Assembly: GCF_015319355.1 (NCBI RefSeq)
Contig: NZ_JADILU010000009.1
Span: 62,001-126,000, forward strand
Length of the DNA stretch: 64,000 nt
Direction: 5' to 3'
DNA from: Psychroserpens luteus
Lineage (GTDB): Bacteria; Bacteroidota; Bacteroidia; Flavobacteriales; Flavobacteriaceae
Shown here: positions 35,262 through 44,463 of the stretch, in pieces
How positions within the stretch are numbered: the first letter of the stretch is position 1
Layout of the letters: every line of letters begins with the position of its first letter
Notes under the pieces: generated by a model
Database searches by the model: none
The model's input: only the letters and a program-made list of their open reading frames with translations
Told to the model about the DNA's origin: nothing
Program-made: the position numbers and the translations under genes

Positions 35262-36266
35262 ATGAAATCTAAAGGAATTTTTGTAATTACTTCCGTTTAT
35301 CATATCCTTTTATCCATCTTATTAATTGAAGAACGAAAACTAAAAAACAATACGCTTGTCATTGTTGAAATTACCCCAGATATCGAAACACTAATTGATG
35401 GACTTAAAAGAACACCATGGTTTGATGATGTCATTTTAATGATTGGCAGAAAGAAACAAAAAGAACTTGCGGGAAAACTAACTTATACCATAAATCGAAA
35501 AAAAATAGTTCAGCTTATTGATAAAAAAAATAATAGCTTAAACAATATTAAAGCAAGTGATACAAGCTTTGATATTTACATTTGCTCGCCCGATTCGGCA
35601 AAAAATTATTTTATATATAAATATAAAAATCATAATAAGTTTATGGTTGAAGATGGACTTAAAACCTATGTTACTACTGCTCCAAAAACGTTCAAAAAAA
35701 TCACTAGTGCTTTAGTAAATCGCCCATTAGTTAATGGCTTTGACAAAAAAATAAATAAAGTTTTTGCAACTAATCCTGAGGGACTTCCGTTAGAGTTAAA
35801 AGTAAAATCAGAAAAACTTAATTGGAAACAAACACTAAAAAATTTAGAAACTGATAAACTAAGTCTACTGTCGTTAGCTTTTTTACCATCGACCAGCCTC
35901 AGTGAAGGTGGACTATTTCCGTTAGAAAAGTCAAAAAGCATCATCATCACACAAACCTTAAACGAAGATGGTGTTGTTGATAATGAATCTATAAAATTAA
36001 ATCTCTATAGAAACTTTGTTAATCAAGCAAATACAGATTTAATTTACATTAAACCACATCCTAGAGAACTCACTAATTATGAAACCGTTTTTAAAGATGA
36101 TGAACGAATTATTGTGCTTCCAAAACTTTTTCCTGCAGAATTATTAAATCTACTCCCAAATTTAAAATTTGAAAAAGCATTCACAGCATTTTCAACCGCT
36201 ATTGATAATTTAGATAACGTAAATACAAAAATCAACCTTGGTCACACCTATTTTAATGACATGTAA
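35262..36266 (+). CDS. Putative glycosyltransferase, GT52/polysialyltransferase-like
   Basis: About 334 residues from the ATG at 35262-35264, placed 21 bases after a -7 element; an upstream in-frame ATG-like start at 35238 would lie inside that element. The N-terminus KGIFVITSVYHILLSILLIE, the central FMVEDGLKTYV and the later DLIYIKPHPRE resemble GT52/bacterial sialyltransferase-type proteins, where HP is the donor-binding motif. Similarity is weak and judged by eye. Its place in the glycan cluster supports a surface-sugar role. Confidence 0.6.
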   Translation: MKSKGIFVITSVYHILLSILLIEERKLKNNTLVIVEITPDIETLIDGLKRTPWFDDVILMIGRKKQKELAGKLTYTINRKKIVQLIDKKNNSLNNIKASDTSFDIYICSPDSAKNYFIYKYKNHNKFMVEDGLKTYVTTAPKTFKKITSALVNRPLVNGFDKKINKVFATNPEGLPLELKVKSEKLNWKQTLKNLETDKLSLLSLAFLPSTSLSEGGLFPLEKSKSIIITQTLNEDGVVDNESIKLNLYRNFVNQANTDLIYIKPHPRELTNYETVFKDDERIIVLPKLFPAELLNLLPNLKFEKAFTAFSTAIDNLDNVNTKINLGHTYFNDM

Positions 36267-36300
36267 GGTCATCTTAATATTATAAAAACTTCAAAAAGTA

Positions 36301-36861
36301 ATGCAACAAGAATTTGATAATGCTATACAGGTCCTAAAACAAGGCGGACTCATACTTTACCCAACAGATACCGTTTGGGGAATTGGTTGTGATGCAACTA
36401 ATTACGAAGCTGTTAAAAGAATTTATAAGCTAAAGCAACGTAAAGATTCTAAGTCATTGATATGCTTAGTTAATAATTATTCTATGCTGGAGCGACATGT
36501 GGATAATGTTCCCAATATGGCATATACAATTCTAGATATTGCTGTAAAACCTACAACTATTATTTATGATGATCCTGCAGGAGTTGCCGAGAATTTAATT
36601 GCAGAAGATAATACATTGGCAATACGTATTGTTAAGAACAAGTTCTGTGAGAAATTAATCAGGTATTTAAAAAACCCTATAGTTTCTACTTCAGCTAATA
36701 TTTCTGGTCAACCCACTCCAAAATCATTCAAAGAAATAAGTGACGAGATTTTAAAAGGTGTGGACTATGTCGTAAATTTGCAAAACGAAAAAAGTCAATC
36801 TAAACCATCAACAATTATTAAATTAAGTAATGTTGGGATGGTAAAGATTATAAGAGAATAA
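36301..36861 (+). CDS. Threonylcarbamoyl-AMP synthase (Sua5/YrdC/TsaC family)
   Basis: The product has 186 residues. The YrdC-domain signature is clear: LKQGGLILYPTDTVWGIGCDATN, KRIYKLKQRKDSKSLICL and NPIVSTSANISGQPTPKSF. It makes threonylcarbamoyl-AMP from threonine, bicarbonate and ATP for the t6A modification of ANN-decoding tRNAs. Length fits the short TsaC form without the Sua5 C-terminal domain. The tRNA-maturing cca gene follows 30 bases later in the same direction. Confidence 0.95.
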   Translation: MQQEFDNAIQVLKQGGLILYPTDTVWGIGCDATNYEAVKRIYKLKQRKDSKSLICLVNNYSMLERHVDNVPNMAYTILDIAVKPTTIIYDDPAGVAENLIAEDNTLAIRIVKNKFCEKLIRYLKNPIVSTSANISGQPTPKSFKEISDEILKGVDYVVNLQNEKSQSKPSTIIKLSNVGMVKIIRE

Positions 36862-36891
36862 GATCTCATTGCCACGAATACACATATTTAA

Positions 36892-38319
36892 ATGTCCAAC
36901 ACAAATTACAAAGAAGCCTTAAAAAACGACATCTTCAAAATCATTTCTAAATCTGCAAAAGACATAGGAGTTGACAGCTACGTTATTGGTGGTTTTGTTC
37001 GTGATTTGATATTAAAGCGTGGAGAACACAAAGATATTGATGTTGTCGCAATTGGTAGCGGAATAGCACTCGCCAAACAAGTCGCAAAAAACTTACCAAA
37101 TCGCCCAAAAGTACAGATTTTTAAAACCTACGGAACAGCGATGTTAGTCTACAATGACATGGATATTGAGTTTGTTGGTGCTCGTAAAGAATCCTATAAC
37201 GAGAATAGTAGAAATCCTGTTGTAGAAAACGGGACCTTGCAAGACGATCAAAACCGTAGAGATTTTTCGATCAATGCTATGGCTTTAAATTTATCTGAAG
37301 ATGACTTCGGAAATTTGCTAGACCCATTCAATGGCATAAAAGATTTAGAGCGTAAGATTATTAGAACACCTTTAGATCCAGACATTACATACAGCGATGA
37401 TCCCTTAAGAATGATGCGTGCCATTCGTTTTGCAACACAACTCAATTTCACGATTGAAGACGAATCTTTAAAAGCGATTTCTCGCAATAACGAACGTATT
37501 AAAATTATCACTAAAGAACGTATAGTTGTAGAACTCAACAAAATTCTAGAAAGTGACAAACCATCTATCGGTTTTTTACATTTAGAAAAAACCGGACTTT
37601 TAAAACACATCATGCCTGAGCTTACAGCTTTAAAAGGCATTGATGAAGTTGAAGGTCAAACTCATAAAGACAATTTTTATCACACACTTGAAGTCGTTGA
37701 TAATATTGCCAAAAACACAAATAACCTTTGGTTACGTTGGGCTGCTCTTTTACATGATATTGGAAAAGCACCAACAAAGAAATTCAGCAAAAAAGTAGGT
37801 TGGACGTTTCACGCGCACGAGTTTGAAGGCTCAAAAATGGTGTACCATTTATTTAAAAGATTAAAAATGCCATTGAATGACAAAATGAAATTCGTTCAAA
37901 AGATGGTATTTATGAGTTCGCGACCAATTGTGTTGGCTCAGGATTTAGTGACAGATTCCGCAGTAAGACGACTCGTTTTTGATGCAGGAGACTATGTAGA
38001 AGATTTAATGGTATTGTGTGAAGCAGATATCACAACAAAGAATCCTAAAAAGTTCAATAAGTATCATAATAATTTCAAAGTAGTGCGTCAAAAAATTGAT
38101 GAAGTTGAAGCACGAGATCATGTTCGTAATTTTCAACCACCAATTTCTGGTGAAGAAATCATGACCACTTTTGATTTAAAACCGTCTCGTGAGATAGGTC
38201 AAATTAAAGAAGTCATTAAAGAAGCAATTTTAGAAGGAGACATCCCAAATGAATATGAAGCTGCTTATCAATTAATGTTAAAGCAAGGCGAACGCTTAGG
38301 CTTAACAGTTAAAAAATAA
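36892..38319 (+). CDS. cca: CCA tRNA nucleotidyltransferase with HD domain
   Basis: The product has 475 residues. The nucleotidyltransferase head has IGGFVRDLILKRGEHKDIDVVAIG (GG and DxD motifs), NRRDFSINAMALNL and DDPLRMMRAIRFATQLNF. An HD phosphohydrolase domain follows (GQTHKDNFYHTLEVVDN, LRWAALLHDIGKAPTKKF). It builds or repairs the 3' CCA end of tRNAs. The HD-containing form of this length is standard in Bacteroidota. It is followed after eight bases by a small lipoprotein gene. Confidence 0.95.
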   Translation: MSNTNYKEALKNDIFKIISKSAKDIGVDSYVIGGFVRDLILKRGEHKDIDVVAIGSGIALAKQVAKNLPNRPKVQIFKTYGTAMLVYNDMDIEFVGARKESYNENSRNPVVENGTLQDDQNRRDFSINAMALNLSEDDFGNLLDPFNGIKDLERKIIRTPLDPDITYSDDPLRMMRAIRFATQLNFTIEDESLKAISRNNERIKIITKERIVVELNKILESDKPSIGFLHLEKTGLLKHIMPELTALKGIDEVEGQTHKDNFYHTLEVVDNIAKNTNNLWLRWAALLHDIGKAPTKKFSKKVGWTFHAHEFEGSKMVYHLFKRLKMPLNDKMKFVQKMVFMSSRPIVLAQDLVTDSAVRRLVFDAGDYVEDLMVLCEADITTKNPKKFNKYHNNFKVVRQKIDEVEARDHVRNFQPPISGEEIMTTFDLKPSREIGQIKEVIKEAILEGDIPNEYEAAYQLMLKQGERLGLTVKK

Positions 38320-38327
38320 AATACATT

Positions 38328-38717
38328 TTGAATATAAAGAACCTTATTTTATTTATATCAATAGTGACTTTAGCCTCATGTAAAAGCTCACATTTTATTC
38401 ATAAAAATGGGACAAAAAAAATAGAATTAATTATACCAAATAATGAAATTGTATTAGGAGATAGTACCTCTACAACTTCTTTAAAACTAAAACTCACAAA
38501 TATTAATCTTAAAGACCTTATAGTTATTGGTGTTGGTATTAGTATTACTTCAAATAAAAACTTAAACAATAATGATGAATACATGTATTTGGTTTTAAAA
38601 ACTAGAGCAGATTACTATAAAGAGCATAAATTCTATGATCTTAGAGTAACATATAGCGATAATGGAGAGCAACAACATCACACATTTAAAATCCCATTAA
38701 CTAGAAAAAACAAATAG
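38328..38717 (+). CDS. Small putative lipoprotein, unknown function
   Basis: The product has 129 residues from a TTG start at 38328-38330, eight bases after the cca stop. No in-frame ATG precedes the signal sequence. The N-terminus NIKNLILFISIVTLASC has a clear lipobox with Cys19. The mature part is beta-rich (KKIELIIPNNEIVLGDSTST, LKLKLTNINLKDLIVIGVG, YYKEHKFYDLRVTY) and might be an Ig-like fold. I do not recognise the family. Location suggests read-through from cca. Confidence 0.65.
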   Translation: MNIKNLILFISIVTLASCKSSHFIHKNGTKKIELIIPNNEIVLGDSTSTTSLKLKLTNINLKDLIVIGVGISITSNKNLNNNDEYMYLVLKTRADYYKEHKFYDLRVTYSDNGEQQHHTFKIPLTRKNK

Positions 38718-38750
38718 TTATCAATTAGTATTGAAAACAAATTCTAAGTT

Positions 38751-39203
38751 ATGATTAAAATCATTAGAACAGATTCAAAAAACAAAGACTTTAGCAACCT
38801 AGTTAAAGATTTAGATGCCTATCTCAGGATGACTGATGGTGATGAACATGAGTTCTATAATCAATATAACCATATAGACACTCTTAACCACGTCATAATT
38901 ATATATATGGATCATAAAGCAGTTAGCTGTGGTGCCTTTAAGAAATTTGATGATTCTACTGTAGAAATAAAACGAATGTTCACCATGCTCAAAATGCGTG
39001 GTAACGGATTAGCTTCGGAAATTTTAAAGGCTTTAGAACTTTGGGCTTCAGAATTAAACTATAAAGCTTGCATTCTTGAAACTGGTATTCGTCAAAAAGA
39101 AGCTGTTGCATTTTATAAAAAGAATAATTATCAAAACATTCCGAATTATGGTCAATATGTAAATATGGATAATAGTTTGTGTTTTAAAAAAGAATTAAAA
39201 TGA
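38751..39203 (+). CDS. GNAT-family N-acetyltransferase
   Basis: The product has 150 residues with the GNAT core: VSCGAFKKFDDSTVEIKRMF (strands 2-4), the acetyl-CoA loop KMRGNGLASEILKALELWA, and ACILETGIRQKEAVAFYKKNNY. The substrate is unknown. The last four bases overlap the start of ctaA (ATGA), so translation of the two is probably coupled. Confidence 0.9.
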   Translation: MIKIIRTDSKNKDFSNLVKDLDAYLRMTDGDEHEFYNQYNHIDTLNHVIIIYMDHKAVSCGAFKKFDDSTVEIKRMFTMLKMRGNGLASEILKALELWASELNYKACILETGIRQKEAVAFYKKNNYQNIPNYGQYVNMDNSLCFKKELK

Positions 39204-40216
39204 AAAAAGATAATAAAAAAATCATCTATTGGCTTCTCACAGGTTGTGTTTTAATTTTTATAATGGTTGTTGTTGGTGGTATTACCAGATTAACACATTC
39301 TGGACTATCGATTTCTAGCTACAAACTTATTTCTGGTACAATTCCGCCAATGAATGAGGTAGAATGGCATGAAGCTTTTGATCTCTACAAACAATATCCT
39401 GAGTATCAAAAACTCAATAATCACTTCGATTTACAAGATTTTAAGGATATTTACTTTTGGGAATGGTTACATCGTGTTATTGGTCGTTTTATTGGTATGG
39501 TCTTTATCATTCCATTTTTATATTTTTTAATTAGAAAACAACTTACAAAAGCAACGATTAAAAAAAGTATTGTACTACTAATTCTTGGTGGTTTTCAAGG
39601 TTTTCTAGGTTGGTACATGGTTAAAAGTGGTTTAGTAGATAATCCAGATGTGAGTCATTATCGTCTCGCAGCTCATTTAACTACAGCGTTTATCACTTTT
39701 GCGGCTACGTTTTGGGTCGCGTTAGATTTAATATTTCCGAAGAAAAAAGAGATAGAAAAAGGCATTAGAAATTTTATTAGAATCAGCTTACTCGTTTTAA
39801 TTATTCAAATCATTTATGGTGCGTTTGTCGCAGGTTTAGATGCTGGTTTTATTCATAATCATTGGCCAATGATGAGTGAAGGGAAATTTATACATGAAAC
39901 TGTGTACATAGAACAGCAACCTGTATACAAAAACTTCATTGAAGGCAGAAGTGGTGTGCAATTTGCGCATAGAATAATAGCTTATATTGTTGTTGCTTTC
40001 ATTATTGGGATTTGGCTGAAAGCAAGACGATTGATCTTAACCAAATATCAAATTACAGGTATTAATTGTTTACTTGTAGGTGTTACACTTCAATTTATTC
40101 TTGGAGTACTTACTATTATTTATGCGGTTCCTGTATGGTTGGGAGTGGCACATCAAATTGGTGCTTTTTTATTGCTATCTGCAATGACATTTACCTTGCA
40201 TCGCTTTAGTAAATAA
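39200..40216 (+). CDS. ctaA: Haem A synthase (COX15/CtaA)
   Basis: The product has 338 residues with about eight transmembrane helices. Conserved haem-ligand regions appear in order: GGITRLTHSGLSI, WEWLHRVIGRFIG, LAAHLTTAFITF, VQFAHRIIAYIVV and VAHQIGAFLLL. The enzyme oxidises the haem O methyl group to make haem A for cytochrome oxidase. It starts inside the GNAT stop (ATGA overlap). The haem O synthase and oxidase genes are not in this window. Confidence 0.93.
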   Translation: MKKDNKKIIYWLLTGCVLIFIMVVVGGITRLTHSGLSISSYKLISGTIPPMNEVEWHEAFDLYKQYPEYQKLNNHFDLQDFKDIYFWEWLHRVIGRFIGMVFIIPFLYFLIRKQLTKATIKKSIVLLILGGFQGFLGWYMVKSGLVDNPDVSHYRLAAHLTTAFITFAATFWVALDLIFPKKKEIEKGIRNFIRISLLVLIIQIIYGAFVAGLDAGFIHNHWPMMSEGKFIHETVYIEQQPVYKNFIEGRSGVQFAHRIIAYIVVAFIIGIWLKARRLILTKYQITGINCLLVGVTLQFILGVLTIIYAVPVWLGVAHQIGAFLLLSAMTFTLHRFSK

Positions 40217-40229
40217 TCTAAAAAAAGTT

Positions 40230-40237
40230 TATTTTTG
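40230..40237 (+). promoter_or_regulatory. -7 promoter element before the pRiA4b-like gene
   Basis: TATTTTTG, a match to TAnnTTTG, ending four bases before the next ATG. If real, the transcript is almost leaderless. Confidence 0.35.
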
Positions 40238-40241
40238 CATT

Positions 40242-40763
40242 ATGATTTACAGATTTAGAGTCATCCTTGACCATGACGAAAAAGAAGATATTTTTAGAGA
40301 TATCGAAATTCGAGAAACCGATTCTCTAGAAGATTTACACAACGCTATTACCCAATCTTTTGGGTTTGACGGACTAGAAATGGCTTCCTTTTATGTGAGT
40401 AATGAAGATTGGGAACAAGGTGAAGAAATCTCAATGTTTGATGTAAGTGAAGGTCATAGTGATACAAGAACGATGAGCGAAACAGCACTCAACGCAGTAC
40501 TTGATAAAACACAAACCAAACTCATCTATGTGTATGATTTCATGAACATGTGGACTTTTCTCGTTGAGCTTGCTGAGATTGTTGAAGTCACAGAAGGCAC
40601 AGACTACCCAAACCTTATGTTTGTTCACGGACAAATACCAGACTCAGCTCCTGAGAAAACATTTGAAGCCGAAAACTTTGATGATGATTTAGACGAATTT
40701 GACGATGATGAACTAGATGTCGATGACTATAGCGATCTCGATTTTGATGAGAATTGGAATTAA
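40242..40763 (+). CDS. pRiA4b ORF-3-like (IS1096 TnpR-like) domain protein
   Basis: The product has 173 residues. The N-terminal 135 residues (IYRFRVILDHDEKEDIFRDIEI, LEDLHNAITQSFGFDGLEMASFY, LIYVYDFMNMWTFLVELAEI) are the plasmid pRiA4b ORF-3-like domain. Despite the family name, chromosomal copies in Bacteroidota are not part of transposons, and no mobile-element signs are seen here. The C-terminal 30 residues are almost entirely Asp/Glu (DDDLDEFDDDELDVDDYSD). Function is unknown. Confidence 0.85.
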   Translation: MIYRFRVILDHDEKEDIFRDIEIRETDSLEDLHNAITQSFGFDGLEMASFYVSNEDWEQGEEISMFDVSEGHSDTRTMSETALNAVLDKTQTKLIYVYDFMNMWTFLVELAEIVEVTEGTDYPNLMFVHGQIPDSAPEKTFEAENFDDDLDEFDDDELDVDDYSDLDFDENWN

Positions 40764-40777
40764 GTTTTTTTTAGTCC

Positions 40778-41353
40778 ATGACTGACTTTTGGTTTTATTT
40801 AAAAGAAGGTATCAATCATATTTTAGACCTTGATGGTCTAGATCATTTCTATTTTATTATTTCATTTTGTCTTCTTTTCTCCCTTAAAGACTGGAAAAAA
40901 ATTGTAGGACTAGTCACTGCATTTACACTTGGTCATTGCATTACTTTATTTCTTTCAGGATTGGAATTAGTAAGAATAAATGCAGATACAGTAGAATTGC
41001 TCATCCCAATTACCATTCTATTAAGTTGCTTAAACAACTTTTATGTACTACTAAAGGATAAGCAAACTAAACAACAATTAGTTATCACTTATATCATTTT
41101 GTTAGTCTTTGGATTAATCCACGGACTAGGATTCTCAAATTACATCAAAATGATGATGTTTGATGGAGAATCTATAGTACTACCGCTTCTAGGATTTAAT
41201 ATTGGGATAGAATTAGCGCAATTAGTTATCGTTACCGGATTATTGATTTTTATTTCAACTCTTCAAATTATTGTAAAATCTCATATTAAATGGGTTAGAT
41301 TTGGAGTTAATGCCATTATTTTCTTGTTGGTCTTGAGGATGATTTTTGAATAA
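40778..41353 (+). CDS. HupE/UreJ-family membrane protein
   Basis: The product has 191 residues and about six hydrophobic helices. The N-terminal EGINHILDLDGLDHFYFIISF and the later LVFGLIHGLGFSNYI carry the histidines typical of the HupE/UreJ family, often linked to nickel or metal handling. No hydrogenase or urease genes are near. It follows the pRiA4b-like gene by 14 bases and converges with an unknown gene. Confidence 0.85.
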   Translation: MTDFWFYLKEGINHILDLDGLDHFYFIISFCLLFSLKDWKKIVGLVTAFTLGHCITLFLSGLELVRINADTVELLIPITILLSCLNNFYVLLKDKQTKQQLVITYIILLVFGLIHGLGFSNYIKMMMFDGESIVLPLLGFNIGIELAQLVIVTGLLIFISTLQIIVKSHIKWVRFGVNAIIFLLVLRMIFE

Positions 41354-41364
41354 CTCAAACCTCA

Positions 41365-42426
41365 TCAAGAAAAATTATTCATATTAATATCTTCATAATT
41401 ACGTTTGACAAAACCAAGAGCATTTCTTAAAACATGTCCCATATTTTTACTTTTCCTAAATTCTAAATCTAAAGTATATGCATAAATTTGCTCCTTTAGT
41501 AACGCAATGTTTTCATCATTAGAAAGTGTATCTTCTTCCATACAATTCAATAATTCTCCTATTCTGTCTTGAAAACTTATCATACGACGAACAATTATAG
41601 AGCGTTCTTCAATTTTATATTGATCTATAGATTCTTTTTGAATTTTCTCTCTAACTAATTCCACCATTTTAAAATTCTCCTTAAAAAATTGAGGTCTGTA
41701 AATGTTCAACTTTCCTTCGTAACATTGTTGATCAAAATCAATCGCTCGTATTTTAAAAACCACATGATCAAAATCGTGAGTTGGCACAATCACATAATTA
41801 TATGAACGCATATCACCCAAAAGCCTAATCATACAACGTTCGTTAAACTTTACAAACTCTTTTGCTATTTGCGCTTTTTCTGAAGAATTACACTCAGGTA
41901 ACATCGTTTTTATAAACTCATCTCCAGGAATTCCTGCAATATGTTCTTCAATAATAGTGTTTTTGTAGACTAAAAAATTAAGATTATAAGGAGACAACAT
42001 GTGCTCTAATTCTAATCCATAAACACGAGAAGCATCAGCTTTTTTAACATAGAAATACGTATAATTATCATTGAGAATATTACGAACTTTAATTCTAAAA
42101 GGTTTGGTATTACCAAATGTACAGAAATCTATAGCATCAACATTTAAGTACTTAAATATGGTTTCATTACCATCTGAAATTAAGTTAGAATACACACGTT
42201 TGAGACTTAAATCTATTTCTTCGCGTTCAAACTCATTATAATATACACGAACCCAAAGGGTATCTTCATCATTTTCATCATAAACCACGATAGCACCTTG
42301 AAATCGCAACAAATCGTCATAAAATATTGGAAGTCTAAAGTTTCGGTTATACTCCTTTAAATAACTGTAAAGTTTATCGCTTATAGGGTAAGCAGGTTTC
42401 TTTTTTGATATTTTTAAATCGTCCAT
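41365..42426 (-). CDS. Uncharacterised cytosolic protein with kinase-like motif pattern
   Basis: The product has 353 residues with no signal peptide or membrane helix. I do not recognise a named family. The middle contains IIEEHIAGIPGDEFI (hinge-like), ERCMIRLLGDMRSYNYVIVP (GD, six residues, then N/Y as in a catalytic loop) and FKIRAIDFDQQCYEG (DFD as a metal site), arranged as in divergent protein-kinase or aminoglycoside-kinase folds. The C-terminus is helical and charged. It is single, leftward, and divergent from the ABC transporter genes. The kinase idea is only pattern-based. Confidence 0.6.
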   Translation of the reverse strand: MDDLKISKKKPAYPISDKLYSYLKEYNRNFRLPIFYDDLLRFQGAIVVYDENDEDTLWVRVYYNEFEREEIDLSLKRVYSNLISDGNETIFKYLNVDAIDFCTFGNTKPFRIKVRNILNDNYTYFYVKKADASRVYGLELEHMLSPYNLNFLVYKNTIIEEHIAGIPGDEFIKTMLPECNSSEKAQIAKEFVKFNERCMIRLLGDMRSYNYVIVPTHDFDHVVFKIRAIDFDQQCYEGKLNIYRPQFFKENFKMVELVREKIQKESIDQYKIEERSIIVRRMISFQDRIGELLNCMEEDTLSNDENIALLKEQIYAYTLDLEFRKSKNMGHVLRNALGFVKRNYEDINMNNFS

Positions 42427-42548
42427 AATTTTAATTGAGCTCTAATTTACTATTTTCAAAATTAGTTTGTAACAATAATTTGTTTTGTTCGTCATATTTA
42501 TAATCAACCACTGCGGAATCCTTTTCCGTAGAAAAAATCAATCAAATT

Positions 42549-43451
42549 TTGGAACCAATTTTAACCATTAATAATCTTACCAAAAAATTTGGCTACCTCA
42601 CTGCTGTCAAAAATTTATCATTCACAATCAATAAAGGCAATGTCTACGGAATTCTAGGACCAAACGGAAGTGGAAAATCAACAACACTTGGTATCGTTTT
42701 AAACGTTGTCAATAAAACCGAAGGCAGTTTCCACTGGTTTGATGGCAACACAACAACTCATGATGCACTTAAAAAAGTAGGTGCTATTATTGAGCGACCA
42801 AATTTCTATCCTTACATGACTGCTGCGCAAAACTTAAAGTTAGTGTGTAGAATTAAAGGAGTAGCTCAAAGTAAAATTGAAGAAAAGCTAGAGGTCGTAG
42901 GCCTTTTAGACCGCAAAGACCATAAGTTTAAGACCTATTCATTAGGTATGAAACAACGTTTGGCAATAGCATCTGCTTTATTAAATGATCCAGAAATTTT
43001 AATTCTTGATGAACCTACAAATGGTCTCGATCCTCAAGGGATTCATCAAATTAGAAAAATCATCAAAGATATTGCAAGCAAAGGCACAACCATTTTATTG
43101 GCTTCTCACCTACTCGATGAAGTTGAAAAAGTGTGTTCTCATGTCGTTGTATTACGTAAAGGCGAGAAATTATATTCTGGTCGTGTGGACGAGATGATCT
43201 CAAGTCATGGCTTTTTTGAGCTTAAAGCTGACAAACATGATGAGCTTATTACACTGTTAGAAAATCATGCTTCCTTCGGAAATATAAAAGTTGAAGATCA
43301 GCTAATCACTGCATTTTTAAACGAACCAATGGATGCACCAACATTTAATAAACTCATGTTTGAAAAGGGAATTATCCTTTCACATCTTGTCATGCGTAAG
43401 GAAAGTTTAGAAGAACAATTCTTGCAATTAACAGATAACACAGAAGCATAA
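42549..43451 (+). CDS. ABC transporter ATP-binding protein
   Basis: The product has 300 residues from a TTG start at 42549-42551 (MEPILTINNLTKKFG); no in-frame ATG lies before the Walker A. Motifs are GPNGSGKST (Walker A), YSLGMKQRLAIA (signature), ILILDEPTNGLDP (Walker B) and ILLASHLLDEVEKV (H-loop). It is the CcmA-type ATPase of an ABC-2 exporter, with a C-terminal extension. The permease follows 58 bases later. Confidence 0.93.
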   Translation: MEPILTINNLTKKFGYLTAVKNLSFTINKGNVYGILGPNGSGKSTTLGIVLNVVNKTEGSFHWFDGNTTTHDALKKVGAIIERPNFYPYMTAAQNLKLVCRIKGVAQSKIEEKLEVVGLLDRKDHKFKTYSLGMKQRLAIASALLNDPEILILDEPTNGLDPQGIHQIRKIIKDIASKGTTILLASHLLDEVEKVCSHVVVLRKGEKLYSGRVDEMISSHGFFELKADKHDELITLLENHASFGNIKVEDQLITAFLNEPMDAPTFNKLMFEKGIILSHLVMRKESLEEQFLQLTDNTEA

Positions 43452-43509
43452 TCATCAACAAAAAAACATTCTGAAGATTTTTTACTTCGGAATAAAAAAA
43501 TCAACCACC

Positions 43510-44334
43510 ATGTTAAGATTACTACAACTAGAACTTCAAAAATTACTGCTCAATAGAGCGAGTAAGGTTCTCATATTCATATCGTTTATTTTACCGTTTT
43601 TCATTATCCTGCTCTCTTCTATACGATTTAATGTATTTAATTATTTCACATTAGAAGTAGGACATTATGGCGTTTTCAATTTCCCAATCGTTTGGCATAT
43701 TACAACATTTTTTGCATCGTATTTTAAACTCTTCTTTGCTATCGTTGTGGTGAGTATGATTGGTAATGAATACAGTAATAAAACCATCAAGCAAAACTTA
43801 ATTGATGGCTTAAGCAAAAAGGAATTTATACTCTCAAAATTTTATACCATTGTCTTCTTTTCTGCAATGTCAACACTATTAATATTCATTATATGTTTAC
43901 TCGTTGGCTTATTCTACTCTAGTATCGATGAAGTACATCTTATATTTAGAGATACAGAATTTCTCTTTGCCTATTTTTTAAAACTAGTTGGTTTTTTTAG
44001 TTTGTGTCTGTTTTTAGGTGTATTGGTAAAACGATCTGCTTTTGCGCTAGCTTTCTTATTTGTATTATTTCTATTAGAATGGATTATTTACGGACTTTTA
44101 GCATGGAAATTAGACGAAAGTACTGCTACAAAAATCCAGAATTTCTTTCCGTTAAAATCCATGTATAAACTTATAGATCAACCATTTCAACGTATAGCCA
44201 TATCAAAAGCACCAAACGGTCAAGACTTTTTATATGACTTTGGTGTGCATTGGTATGAAATCGCAATCGTTATGGCTTGGACTGCTTTATTTATCTTTTT
44301 ATCGTACAGATTGCTTAAAAAGCGAGATTTGTAA
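43510..44334 (+). CDS. ABC-2 type transporter permease
   Basis: The product has 274 residues with six predicted transmembrane helices: an N-terminal KVLIFISFILPFFIILLSSI, then VVSMIGNEYSNKTIKQNLIDGLSKKEFILSKF, the conserved cytosolic segment of ABC-2 permeases. It pairs with the upstream ATPase to form a half-defined exporter; the substrate is unknown. The T9SS cargo array starts 130 bases downstream. Confidence 0.9.
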   Translation: MLRLLQLELQKLLLNRASKVLIFISFILPFFIILLSSIRFNVFNYFTLEVGHYGVFNFPIVWHITTFFASYFKLFFAIVVVSMIGNEYSNKTIKQNLIDGLSKKEFILSKFYTIVFFSAMSTLLIFIICLLVGLFYSSIDEVHLIFRDTEFLFAYFLKLVGFFSLCLFLGVLVKRSAFALAFLFVLFLLEWIIYGLLAWKLDESTATKIQNFFPLKSMYKLIDQPFQRIAISKAPNGQDFLYDFGVHWYEIAIVMAWTALFIFLSYRLLKKRDL

Positions 44335-44463
44335 TATCTTAGTATCTTAGTTTCTGTGAAAAAGAACAGATTTGAATGCTTAAAATTTCTGAATAAAAAA
44401 TTAGGAGTTTTTCGTATTTAATTGTTCTACTTATAGATTTTCTAAGTTAATTGCATCTATTAC

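Noticed and set aside
35666-35950. Minus-strand frame of 94 codons inside the GT52-like gene.
   Set aside because: Shadow of the plus-strand gene; no ribosome-binding context or domain similarity.
40242-40763. Mobile element suggested by the IS1096 TnpR-like family name.
   Set aside because: No transposase, terminal repeats or target duplication; the domain is common in chromosomal genes of Bacteroidota.
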